The notes beneath the pieces were generated by a model, which saw only the letters and a program-made list of their open reading frames with translations, did no database searches and was not told where the DNA came from. The position numbers were made by a program, and so were the translations under genes. This document shows positions 55,209-64,000 of a stretch of 64,000 nucleotides of DNA, piece by piece (position 1 is the first letter of the stretch; every line of letters begins with the position of its first letter). Source of the stretch: Diplolepis rosae (Eukaryota; Arthropoda; Insecta; Hymenoptera; Diplolepididae); NCBI GenBank assembly GCA_030998225.1, contig JAPYXD010000679.1:1178001-1242000 (forward strand), read 5' to 3'.

Positions 55209-55752
55209 TAATATAACTTTTTACATTTGCATCCACCATATTGGATCCGCCATTTTTTATTTCTGAATTTTGAGCTCAGACTAAGGATCCTCTAGGGAAG
55301 GATGTGACAATGTTCCCCCAGTGAGCCCTCCGAAATGACAAGTGGACGGGAGTGACGTCATACGCATTCTTGATCTTTTAAAACGACAAAACGTTTTGAG
55401 GTTAATTTTAGGGGCGAATACACTTTTCCGTATATAATTTGCATCGCAATGTATCAGTTATGATGCATATATCATAATTAGATACTTATTAAACGAATAT
55501 ACTCATATTCGTTATAAATTACTTAACAAAAACATAACCGCTTAACACTTAACCGGAACTCTCCAACAAACTCTGCTCGACCAATCCGTATTAGGCACGG
55601 GGTTTGTCCCATCCTTCCCTAAAGGATCCTTAGCTCAGACTCGTAATCAGCGACCCCGAAAACCTCCGAGTACCAAATATCATTGCAATCAAGAAACTTT
55701 TTACATTTTTATTTACCATATTGGATCCGCCATTTTGAATTTCTAAATTTCG
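55209..55752. repeat. Direct repeat around CCATATTGGATCCGCCATTTT
   Basis: 55209-55274 and 55690-55752 share TTTTTACATTT, CCATATTGGATCCGCCATTT and TTTCTGAATTTTGAG (or TTTCTAAATTTCGAG). They are separated by a later 349-bp insertion plus about 60 bp. Confidence 0.7.
55283..55631. mobile_element. Mutator-like miniature element
   Basis: 349 bp with inverted ends AAGGATCCT(C/T)TAGGGAAGGA, continuing TG(T/G)GACAA, flanked by a perfect 10-bp direct repeat AGCTCAGACT at 55273-55282 and 55632-55641. Target duplications of 9-11 bp are typical of Mutator-like elements. No transposase. Confidence 0.8.
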
Positions 55753-55759
55753 AGTCCGT

Positions 55760-58266
55760 TGAACCCGACAAAAATTTATGCTCTAAAGGGCAATCTCGTA
55801 TCAGGTCATGCGCCAATAATTTGAAATACAAAAACAAAGAATAGGATTTCTGAGAACTTTTAACACTCAAATGCAAGAGCAATTATGAGAAAAACCAATC
55901 AAATGCGGTTGAATATCACTAAAAAACATCTGGTTGCATAGTATTAAAATCGCATTCATTAGATAATATTATTAAATTCACTTCGCAGCAAATTTACATT
56001 GAAAATGCAAAAATTTTAATACTTTTGTATCCAAAATTTTTGGAGGAGTAGCCAGATCCTCGCTAGTAAATTAGTGGGATGATTCAGCTTGAGGTCTAAA
56101 TATATTTTAATTTCAGGGCCTAGCTGAAAATTGATTGAATAAACGCTATAATTTATTGCTGTTGGTTATTTGACAATTGAAGAAACTCGTAACTATTTAA
56201 CTAATAAATTGATAAAAATATCAATCTACGTTTGCTTCCTTATACATAAAAACAACGTGCTTTAACTCATTTTATTTATGAACATGTTTTAAATGGATTA
56301 TTTAGTGTTTCGATTGAGGTTTCCCATATTTATAACAAGAAGAAAAAGTGTTATGGATTTTGAAACAAATCTGTCACACGAAAAATATAGAAATTACAAA
56401 AACATTCACGTTGACAGTATACAAAAGTTGGCATGCTTTGCAAATACACAGTTAATTAGCCCACAAAAAGTCTATAAAATTCTCATAAAATACTATAAAT
56501 TCCTGGAATTTACTCAAATTACTTGAAAAATAAGTTTGAAACATGGAAAAACAAGTCAGAACAATTATTGCAGTCAAATGAAATTATACAAAATTGCTTT
56601 CAATATAGAGAAAAGTGAGAATGTTTTTTATTACATAAAAATAAAAACAGGAAAATTATTTGAGACACAGTTAAAAAAAAGTGGATTTAACGTCACTCGG
56701 AATAGACTCAATAAAAGTCTAACTTTTTGGAGTAGAATAGGATTTTACATATGAAGTAAAAAAACCTCAGCTTATACATATATAAAAATGATTTCTCACT
56801 CTAGATTAACTCATTTTTACTGGACGTGGACAAAACTCAATTCTAGAGTTTGGACTCTATAAAATTCCAAGCTTATTGCTGCTCCGAAAATGTTTAACAG
56901 TGTACCAATTATGTTTGAATGAAATTCTTTTAGATAATGCTGAAAATGAGATACATGCAGAATACGATTTGTAAGGCGTGGATGATATACGGTTTTGTTC
57001 CTATATGTTTAAAACATTGTGGCAATTTAAAGGTTGTAATTAGTATAATATCATGCAATCAGTAGGTTTTTGAGCAGTTGGAAAAAGGATAGCGAACTTA
57101 CATGATGACCGGGCGAGTGTTGGCAGAACTGCAGGTGGCACGTGGAGGTGGCCGCGTGGAGTTTTTTATTTGTTAGTGCAGGTCAGTTAGCTCAGGCAGG
57201 ATATGGTTGTTAAGGAAATTTAGGAATATTCAAGATTCAAATTCAACATTTATTTCAGTCTTATTAAATCTCTCATCATATTACTTTGCACATGATTTAT
57301 TATCTCTTAATTACCAAATTCTTATTAGTGTTAACTTTCTAATCATTATTTAAAATATCATCCAATCTCAATTAATTGAATTGTGCACCTTGCAAATTTT
57401 TTTAGGCACTTTAATTATATTATTTTCACTCAGAATATGCGACATTTGATTTTGAATAGGTTATTATTAGAAATTAATAATATGCGATTTTTAAAAGATT
57501 GACAAATTTCTCTTCATGATTTTTACGTTAAGTTCTTACAAAGAATCAGTAAAGGTATTTGGAAAAAAGAGGAAAAAAATTACAAAAGCAATAATAATTT
57601 TATCTGAGAAAAAGTGCCACTGACTCAGTAAATTCTAAGAATTATGCATGATGTAATACTTTAATTGCATTCATGTGGAAATAATTATCATAAGTAGATG
57701 CGCCAATAATACTTGTTTCTCAGTTTTGAAAATTATAAATTAAAAATATCTACAGTATTTACACTTTGGGCTGACCCGTTTATCGATAGGCTGTTAATAA
57801 ACTTATTGAAATTCTAAATCTACTATCCCAATAAAATTAGTTACTAATGGAAAATTATACTAGCGGATATTGAAGTATCCACAAGTCATAGCAAATGGAA
57901 AGGACACTCGCTCATAGAGAGAATATTAATATGCATTGAAGAATATATAATTAAATGATTAACATTTATAATAGATACTTTTAATTTTCGAATATTAATA
58001 AAAGATTTTCTCTGGCTCGTAATATAACGATAAGCCTTCAATGCAGGCGTAACACTAGGAATAATTTAATATTACATTTTTAGGTACTTTTATTTAGTTT
58101 AAATTTATTATTGATGTTAGTAAATTCAAAAAAACTTACTAAAACACTAATTTTGTTATGATTTCTTTTCTATAGGCTAAAAATGAAATGCGATATTCAT
58201 CCTTGCAACTCATTGTAAATCATCTAATTTCATGAAACATTTTAATAAAATTGGGATAAATCTCAC
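55760..58266. other. Intron 2, right part
   Basis: AT-rich. Two plus-strand open stretches (56293-56526, 56536-56754) look protein-like in composition (lysine-, asparagine- and isoleucine-rich) but that is expected from AT-rich sequence; I recognise nothing. Confidence 0.4.
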
Positions 58267-58315
58267 CATGCATGAAGCCTCGTGAACTTTGCCAAGCTTC
58301 GCTCGAGTAAATGGC
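58267..58315 (-). CDS. unc80: unc80 exon 2
   Basis: Residues 29-45. Acceptor CTTTGCAG precedes 58315; donor GTGAGA follows 58267. It reads PFTRAKLGKVHEASCM, matching the vertebrate RPKLGKxxEASC motif. Only 49 nt, phase 2 in and 0 out. Confidence 0.9.
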
Positions 58316-58385
58316 CTGCAAAGTACAATATTATGAAGAGAAATGTTTCTATGGAAATATCAAATAGAAATTGATCATCACCCAC

Positions 58386-58471
58386 CGCATTTGAGACCAA
58401 AGATACATTTGTATAGGAATCGGCAGAGCTTGTTCGTGAAAGCCGCCATCTAAAAATTTGTGTTGCTCCAT
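58386..58471 (-). CDS. unc80: unc80 exon 1 (first coding exon)
   Basis: Residues 1-29. ATG at 58471-58469 begins MEQHKFLDGGFHEQALPIPI, then QMYLWSQM; the vertebrate N terminus has IPLPIQTFLW at this point. Donor GTGGGT follows 58386; the 70-bp intron 1 leads to exon 2. An acceptor-like TTTTGCTTTAG just upstream of the ATG (near 58488) suggests a preceding untranslated exon. Confidence 0.88.
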
Positions 58472-59019
58472 TTTAGCTTCGTCTAAAGCAAAAACAATTT
58501 GGCGTTAAAAAATTTTACTCTAATATTACTGATTTATATTCGTAAGTAGTGGATAAATTTATACCTTCGTGGAATAGTTTCTCAAGACATCAATTTGGTT
58601 TTCAATAAGTAATATAAAGCATCAATATCGATATCTAAAACGTTTCGTTTCCTAAACCTTGATTTAAGTCAAGAATTATAATTCGTTTCAGCATGAAAAT
58701 CTGTTTTTAATATGAAATTTTATTAAAAATTGCAACTTGCTTGGGTATGCAAATTTGTCACAGTATCAGCAAATGATTTAGAATAATCTGACATTTTAAA
58801 TCGTGATTTGAGTTGTAAGTAAAAATTAAGTAGAAAGAAATAGAAAATGGACAGATTCAGCTATCACTAATGAAGTTTATTTGCACACAAGAACAACCAC
58901 AGTGTGCCATAGTGTAAATTTTAATGGGGTTAATGATACGGATCACGTGCCACTCAACCTAGTGGCACACTTCTATCATTCCGATGCAAAACCAGTATTT
59001 AAACGTGATGTGTTTGGAT

Positions 59020-59190
59020 CACCTGAGGGAGACTCCTTGACTGAGAGCGAAGATATGAGGGACTAACTCTCACGGAAGATAGAATGGGAATGCGCGCGAC
59101 TCATGGGAAATTCATTGCGCCGCCGTCCATCGATCAGCTCTGGAATCTGCTGCTGGACCAACCCATTTTAAATATCAATAAACTTACCTA
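59020..59190 (-). promoter_or_regulatory. Possible unc80 promoter or 5' untranslated exon
   Basis: This patch is distinctly GC-richer than its surroundings (GCGCGCATTC, GGACGGCGGCGC on the minus strand). It lies about 550 bp upstream of the first coding exon and has donor-like sites CTCAG/GTGATC near 59019 and AATAG/GTAAGT near 59186. Inference only; an unrelated plus-strand open frame overlaps. Confidence 0.35.
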
Positions 59191-59309
59191 TTTAAGACGT
59201 TCCTATTCTGTGCGAACATTAAAACATGTGAGTTTAGAAAAACTTAATTGCTTAATTTATGGTATAAAACCTTTTGGTAGATGGTTGGACCATAAGTACA
59301 ACATGTAAA

Positions 59310-60090
59310 AAAATTTTTAGCATGACAAAATCGTAACATCATAGTTAGATTACTTGATTATTCAAAATTTTTGAATTTGTTAATGCCTAAAAAATAACAA
59401 TAGGGTATTAAAGTTCAGCAAAATAGGTGTATAACTTAGGGAAATGGTATTATGATGTTTAAGATTATATCATAGCACAATGGTTTGCTTCTAGCTGATT
59501 AGATGATAGTCTAAAAAATCTAATGACATTATAATTTGATGTATACAAGGTATGCGCTCTGTTTAAATTACATTTGTGTATCAGAAACTAACGTTGAAAC
59601 AATATCCGAGTAGTTTAACCTATTAGCTTGCTAAAAGCAGATTCAAGATGCTTTCCCAAGGGCAATATGCCAAATATGATGAATTGATGTTTAGGGCTAC
59701 AACATAATGTAATACACGTAGCTTGTTTCAAAGCATTTAGAGTATGCTTAGACTCACTTGTTGATGTTATGATCTAATTTTTACAAGATAAAGTTTGTCG
59801 GTATGACATTTTAGTTTAGGGAATGATAGCGTAATAACTGTTTTTCATGTGATTAGATTATAAATTAAACAGTTAAGAGTGATGATTTCGTTTGAAATAA
59901 ATTCCCAATCTTTCTCAATTTTTCAGCCTTATTTTTTCCCCCCTAAGTAACCTAGATTAGAATTGGTTTTCAAAAATTTTCCCATATCTTTTAATGTCAT
60001 GTCCACTTTGAAAGCAATCTTGTCTTCACTTGCTATAGTATTGCTTTTCTTTCACTTCTTTTCATTTTGTACAGATTTTATTTCAATGCA
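59310..60090. other. AT-rich spacer upstream of unc80
   Basis: No supported feature. Confidence 0.4.
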
Positions 60091-60099
60091 CACTTCAGT

Positions 60100-60455
60100 T
60101 GATGCTCAATTTTGTGCTGCATCTTTTTCTGCTTGATTGTTCACAGCTGTACAAATGTTTCGCCATAATTGACGTTGGACAGGATGTAGAGTTTCTATCA
60201 ACTGCTGGAATATCTCCTAATCCATTCATTTATTGCCTTTTCAGAGACAATTTGTCAATTTGAGTAAAAAAAAATCTCTGAGTTAGATTTGAAGGTTTAC
60301 TTCTTGATTGGTAGCATCATCTTGACATGCGCTATTTAAACATTCCCCTGTTTTGTTCTGATCTGGCTCTTCAGTTTCTTTACGTGCATTAAAAGAGTCG
60401 TGACCACGTTCCATTATTTCGTAATCTGCTAATCTGTGTATGGTACAAAAACTCA
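60100..60455 (-). pseudogene. Coding-like remnant, unknown protein
   Basis: On the minus strand, 60455-60285 reads MSFCTIHRLADYEIMERGHD then ECLNSACQDDATNQEV. After two stops, 60218-60112 reads FQQLIETLHPVQRQLWRNIC then TAVNNQAEKDAAQ. The amino-acid make-up is unlike chance translation of AT-rich DNA, but the stretch is interrupted and I cannot assign it. Confidence 0.3.
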
Positions 60456-60597
60456 TTTACTACAAGATTAGTAGAAATATATATCAATGGTCCCGAGCGA
60501 TTTTGAATTAACTCGCAAAGAAATGAACAAACTGTCCTAACTGAAAATCTCCGTTCCATTTTGATTTAACTGCAAATGTTAGTTCTATTTTGACTTA

Positions 60598-61883
60598 TTG
60601 GATCTATAACTTAATTCGTGCGGTTTTTTTTCAAAATTCGAACGTTTATTTAAGAAAAACATGTACAATAGTATTATTCAAAGTATTGTCCACCTGAAGC
60701 TATGACTTTTTCCAATCTTTCTGGGAATTTGTGGATTCCATTCCAAAAGAACTGCGCCGGCTTGACGGCCAAGAATGAATCAAGCCAATTTTTGATACCC
60801 TGTTCTGATGTGAACCGTATTCCAGTGAGGGCGTTCTGCATCGATCGGAACAAATGGTAGTCAGAAGGGGCAAGGTCTGGGCTATAAGGCGGGTGGGGTA
60901 AAACTTCCCATCCACTGTTTTCCAAATAGTTCTTAACCGGAATAGCAACATGGGGCCGGGCGTTGTCATGATGGACAATTATTGCCTCCTGCCTGGTCGC
61001 ATATTCCGGGCGTTTGTCGGCTATTGCTCTCTTCAAACGGATTAATTGTGTTCGGTAGCGTTCTCCATTGATGGTTTCACCTGGTTTTAGCAGCTCATAA
61101 TACAACACACCCTTCTGATCCCACCAAATACAGAGCATTACCTTCGCGCCATGGATATTCGGCTTTGCCGGTGATTTGGCTGGTTGGCCGGGTTTCACAT
61201 ATGATTTTTTGCGCTTGGCGTTGTCGTAATGGATCCATTTTTTATCACCAGTAACAATCCGATGCAAAAATGACTTCTTTTTGTGGCATTCCAGCAGCAT
61301 TTCGGACATGCAAAACCGCCTTTCAACGCCTCTCGGCTTGAGTTCATGTGGAACCCAATTTCCTTGCTTTTGAATGTATCCGGCTGCTTTTAAACGTTTT
61401 GAAATGGCTGCTTAAGTGATTCCCAAAGATTCTGCGAGCTCTTCTTGTGTTGGGCAACAATCTTCATCGAGTAATGCTTCCAGTTCTTCATCTTCAAACT
61501 TTTTTGGCTGTCCAGGACGTTCTTCGTCTTCCAAGCCAAAATCATCACTTTTAAATCATGCGAACCACTTTTAGCACGTTCGCTCAGCTAGAGCATGTTC
61601 ACCATAAACTTCCACCATAATACCATGACTTTCGACAGCAGTTTTCTTCATATTAAAGTAATGAAGAAGAACTCCCCGCAAAAACACTTTTTCAGGCACA
61701 AAGTTCGACATATTTGAGTGAAAAAAAATGATTGTTGTTCACGCTTCAAATGAATGACATATACTAAAAAAGACGCACAATGACAGTAGCTTTCCAACGC
61801 ACGTTCGGAATATTGGAACCATGGAATAATAATCAAGTTACGCCATCTCTTAGCAATCCGCACGAATTAAGTTATAGACCCAA
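60598..61883 (-). mobile_element. Full-length mariner element, few inactivating changes
   Basis: 1286 bp between TA at 60596-60597 and 61884-61885. Terminal inverted repeats TTGG(A/G)TCTATAACTTAATT, then CGTGCGG. The length is typical of a complete mariner. Confidence 0.92.
60674..61711 (-). pseudogene. Mariner transposase, full length with three stops
   Basis: 345 codons from MSNFVPEKVFLRGVLLHYFN to VIASGGQYFE. The helix-turn-helix part is followed by WVPHELK, the first Asp in VTGDKKWIHYD, the second in VHHDNARPH and the third in YSPDLAPSDYHLF: the DD34D set is complete. Three in-frame stops lie in the N-terminal third (near 61571, 61558 and 61413), each one transition away from a sense codon. 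From the Met at 61309 onward the frame is open. No other break is visible. Confidence 0.92.
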
Positions 61884-61963
61884 TAACTAAAATTGGTTGT
61901 GACATTTTGTTGTAACTCTTATTTGACAGTTTTATTATTATATATTATTTATTATATTTATAT

Positions 61964-62902
61964 TGTCACGTCCTGTGACTATCAATATTTATTTACAAAA
62001 TAATATGTGTAAAATTAATAATTTGAAAATATTAAACATGTAAAAGCAACAGGTATCTCTATATATCGATCGTCGAAAAATCCTAAATGTCTAGACAAAA
62101 CGAAATTGTATTTATTGGGGAACCCCATCGGAATGCGTTATAATGAGTTATGTACACAAACCATTAACCCTCTACTTCCTGCATAGTCCATTCACCTAAG
62201 GGAAATAGGGAGGCTAGAGGAACACGCAGGAAAATTTAGAAGACCTGTTACTGAGTGGGACTAAAATTAGAATCTTGTCGCTATGGATACGAATTGAAGA
62301 AAATGTTGGAATCTTCGTAGAAACAATTATAGTCTCATCTGGCTGAAAGAAAAGCTTTTAGGGAACATCTTGCAAATGTCATGTCAGTATCGATCGAAAA
62401 ATGGCGGATATCAACCGAAAAAACAGTCTATAAAAGCAGCTGTAAATCCACAAATCTTCAATGACCGTCGGACCATCTTGAACTTCAGATCCCTCTCAGA
62501 AAAGTAACAACCCCGGAGTTCTCTTAGAAAAAGCGACTTGAATCTTGGAACTCGGTACTTTTCTTGGAAAGCATTTTTAATCGACACTCACTTCCATCGG
62601 GTATCAGTTCGTTCATCATTGTGAATAACGTTTGGATTATCAGTGCGGATAAAGGATTTAAATTGTTTAATTGGATTTACATAAATTAACCTCAACATTG
62701 TACCAAGGACACAAGGATTTTAGGGACTCAACTATTAACTTGAAACAATTTCGGTAAGTACCAAATTTTTATCAAGTCCCTAATTTGACACTTGAGTAAA
62801 TATATAAATTCTCCCCCTTTCTTTTTCAAGCTGCTTCCCAGGAGGAATTTTCAAGGGGAATTTCTGTCATTATTGTATTTTAACATTTAATAAAGGGTTA
62901 CA
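61964..62902 (+). repeat. Candidate solo LTR
   Basis: 939 bp beginning TGTCACGTCCTGTGAC and ending GGGTTACA, flanked by ATAT on both sides (weak evidence in AT-rich DNA). Inside are a TATA box, TATAAAAG at 62429-62436, and a polyadenylation signal AATAAA at 62889-62894, close to the 3' end as in LTRs. No partner LTR is in the window. Confidence 0.5.
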
Positions 62903-63289
62903 ATATATTATATATATATATATATTATTATATATTTTTATATATATTATATTGTATATATTATTTTTGTTTTTCCCAATATTTGATTTATCGCTTGTTT
63001 ATAATTATATCAAAATAAAGAAAATTTATAAGAGTAATATTTTTAAAATGACTCGCAAACTTGATACAGCTTGTTCTCTAAAACTGTCAAATAAAAGTTA
63101 CAAAAAAATGTCACAATCGATTTCAGTTAAGTCAAAACAGAACTGACATTTTCAGTTGAGTCAAAATGGAAAGATTTTCAGTTAGGACAACAGTTTGTTC
63201 ATTTCATTGCAAGTTAATTCAAAGTCACTCGGGACCATCGATATAGTAGGAAAAAGTCACCTGTCAATACCTTCTATCATATGGGCCGT

Positions 63290-63520
63290 TATTATTCGAA
63301 TATCATCAAGAAAAGAAGACTTAGTACAATAGTTTGAACTCTTGCAGACTTTGAAGTATTTTCTGCAGCTTCATTTTTATTTGAAATTCCTTTTGTATGT
63401 TTCACTGCTAAAGTCATCCATCTATGAATTACATTTTCTGCTGAAGAAAAACTAAAAACTGTTGTTTCGTTTTCTCCTATAATTGAGACTGTTTTCTTCC
63501 TTAAGTCCTACTTTCGTTAC
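63290..63520 (-). pseudogene. Coding-like open stretch, unknown protein
   Basis: The minus-strand frame reads KKTVSIIGENETTVFSFSSA, then ENVIHRWMTLAVKHTKG and ARVQTIVLSLLFLMIFE, without an ATG and ending at a stop. It could be an exon or a remnant; family unknown. Confidence 0.3.
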
Positions 63521-63693
63521 TTATGTCCTACTTTTGTTTTTTACGCCCTCTGCACAGTTTCGAAAAATGGATTATATTACCCCCCAAGCAAATACTTGAT
63601 CGGACCGTAAGATGGCGACAGCAAGGATTAAGCTAACTCCTTCATTGCTCACCAGGGAGCCATCTCGCACGTTCTGGGCTCAGTGCTAATACT

Positions 63694-63903
63694 TAATTAA
63701 TCTAACCAAAGTTTATACTTTTCCATGCGTTATTAAATTTAATCAAATTTGTTTCTTGAAATACTGAAAACCCCAAAAAATTGTACCTAAAATTTTTTAA
63801 ACTTGAAGAAAAAATATTTTACGTTCCAGAAAAATATTTAATTAATCTAACCAAAGTTTATACTTTTCCATACATTATTAAATTCAATCAAATTCGTTTC
63901 ATA
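63694..63903. repeat. Direct repeat, 145-bp period
   Basis: TTAATCTAACCAAAGTTTAT and ACTTTTCCAT...TTATTAAATT occur from about 63697 and again from 63842. Confidence 0.75.
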
Positions 63904-63907
63904 CAAT

Positions 63908-64000
63908 TCGGGGGGCACAGCCCCCCGAACTCCTCGGCAGGGGCTTTGCCCTCTGCACCCCCGCCGGAGCTCCGCCCCTGGGCCCCACCCCCCTACAGCC
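63908..64000. repeat. Very GC-rich palindromic sequence at the window end
   Basis: About 90 bp of strongly GC-rich sequence in an AT-rich setting, built of short inverted repeats (GGGGGGCACAGCCCCCC; GGCAGGGGCTTTGCCC; GCCGGAGCTCCG). Such compound palindromes occur at ends of some transposons; the rest lies outside the window. Confidence 0.55.

Larger units (their letters stand above)
15251..58471 (-). other. unc80: unc80 gene, 5' part: exons 1-12 plus two probable later exons
   Basis: UNC80 is a large scaffold protein that joins the NALCN channel, UNC79 and NLF-1 (mid-1 in flies) into the sodium-leak channel complex of neurons. On the minus strand I read coding exons at 58471-58386, 58315-58267, 46008-45863, 25262-25115, 24945-24714, 24341-24262, 20232-20149, 20056-19979, 19159-19023, 18889-18659, 18577-18402 and 18060-17909. 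All have AG/GT borders and compatible phases and join into exactly 533 codons. Landmarks shared with the vertebrate N terminus are LPIPIQMYLW, KLGKVHEASCM, LIQAALPVVLHATAS, LLYILHWILL, MFVYLFAPL and FLDVAVLRCLF. Recognition is from memory of the family, not a search. Intron sizes range from 70 bp to 20.6 kb. The rest of the gene would lie left of 15251. Confidence 0.88.

Noticed and set aside
54939..55211. 90-codon plus-strand open frame
   Set aside because: No recognisable domain; beside dispersed repeat sequence.
56293..56754. Two lysine-rich open frames
   Set aside because: Composition is what AT-rich random sequence gives; no motif, splice signals or neighbours to support a gene.
1..64000. 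CRISPR arrays, operons, bacterial genes
   Set aside because: No regularly spaced repeats with unique spacers, spliced genes are present, and all repeats are of eukaryotic transposon type.

Overview
The window looks like nuclear DNA of an insect: very AT-rich, full of transposable elements (TEs) and gene-poor. It holds insect-type elements (an errantivirus with an env frame, R1-like LINEs, several mariner groups, piggyBac-, Mutator- and pogo-like miniatures). The order cannot be fixed by eye; a hymenopteran or hemipteran would fit.

The only host gene I recognise is on the minus strand: the 5' part of unc80 (UNC80, a large auxiliary subunit of the NALCN sodium-leak channel). Twelve coding exons with matching splice sites and phases run from 58471 down to 17909 and join into 533 codons. 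Two more probable exons lie at 15913-15942 and 15251-15380, with one linking exon not found. The rest of this very large protein would lie further left, mostly outside the window. Introns 2 (12.3 kb) and 3 (20.6 kb) are packed with TEs. Exon 3 has one in-frame TGA where the vertebrate protein, as I remember it, has a conserved tryptophan; all other exons are open.

Layout, left to right. 1-2.5 kb: a deleted mariner and a ZMYM1-like hAT relic. 2.5-7.3 kb: mostly unassigned, with a GTACTGG-rich repeat. 7.4-14.6 kb: two inverted copies of one repeat family; the right copy has been interrupted by an ORF1-only R1-like retroposon with an intact 451-residue ORF and by a mariner miniature, and the left copy preserves both empty sites. 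15.2-25.3 kb: unc80 exons 14 to 4, with a second ORF1-only retroposon, a TTAA miniature inside it and a piggyBac-like miniature. 25.3-45.9 kb (intron 3): foldback elements, two mariner-superfamily relics, a second hAT relic, LINE pieces and a 6-kb errantivirus with 223-bp LTRs and a CCAT target duplication. 46-58.3 kb (intron 2): LINE 5' piece, mariner relics, pogo-like and Mutator-like miniatures. 58.3-59.2 kb: first unc80 exons and a GC-richer upstream patch that may be the promoter. 60.6-64 kb: a nearly complete mariner, a candidate solo LTR, a tandem duplication and a strikingly GC-rich end.

The most interesting points are the ORF1-only ('half-LINE') retroposon family, the TGA codon in unc80 exon 3, and the datable nesting of elements in 7.4-14.6 kb. 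Family assignments rest on reading motifs by eye; no search was run.
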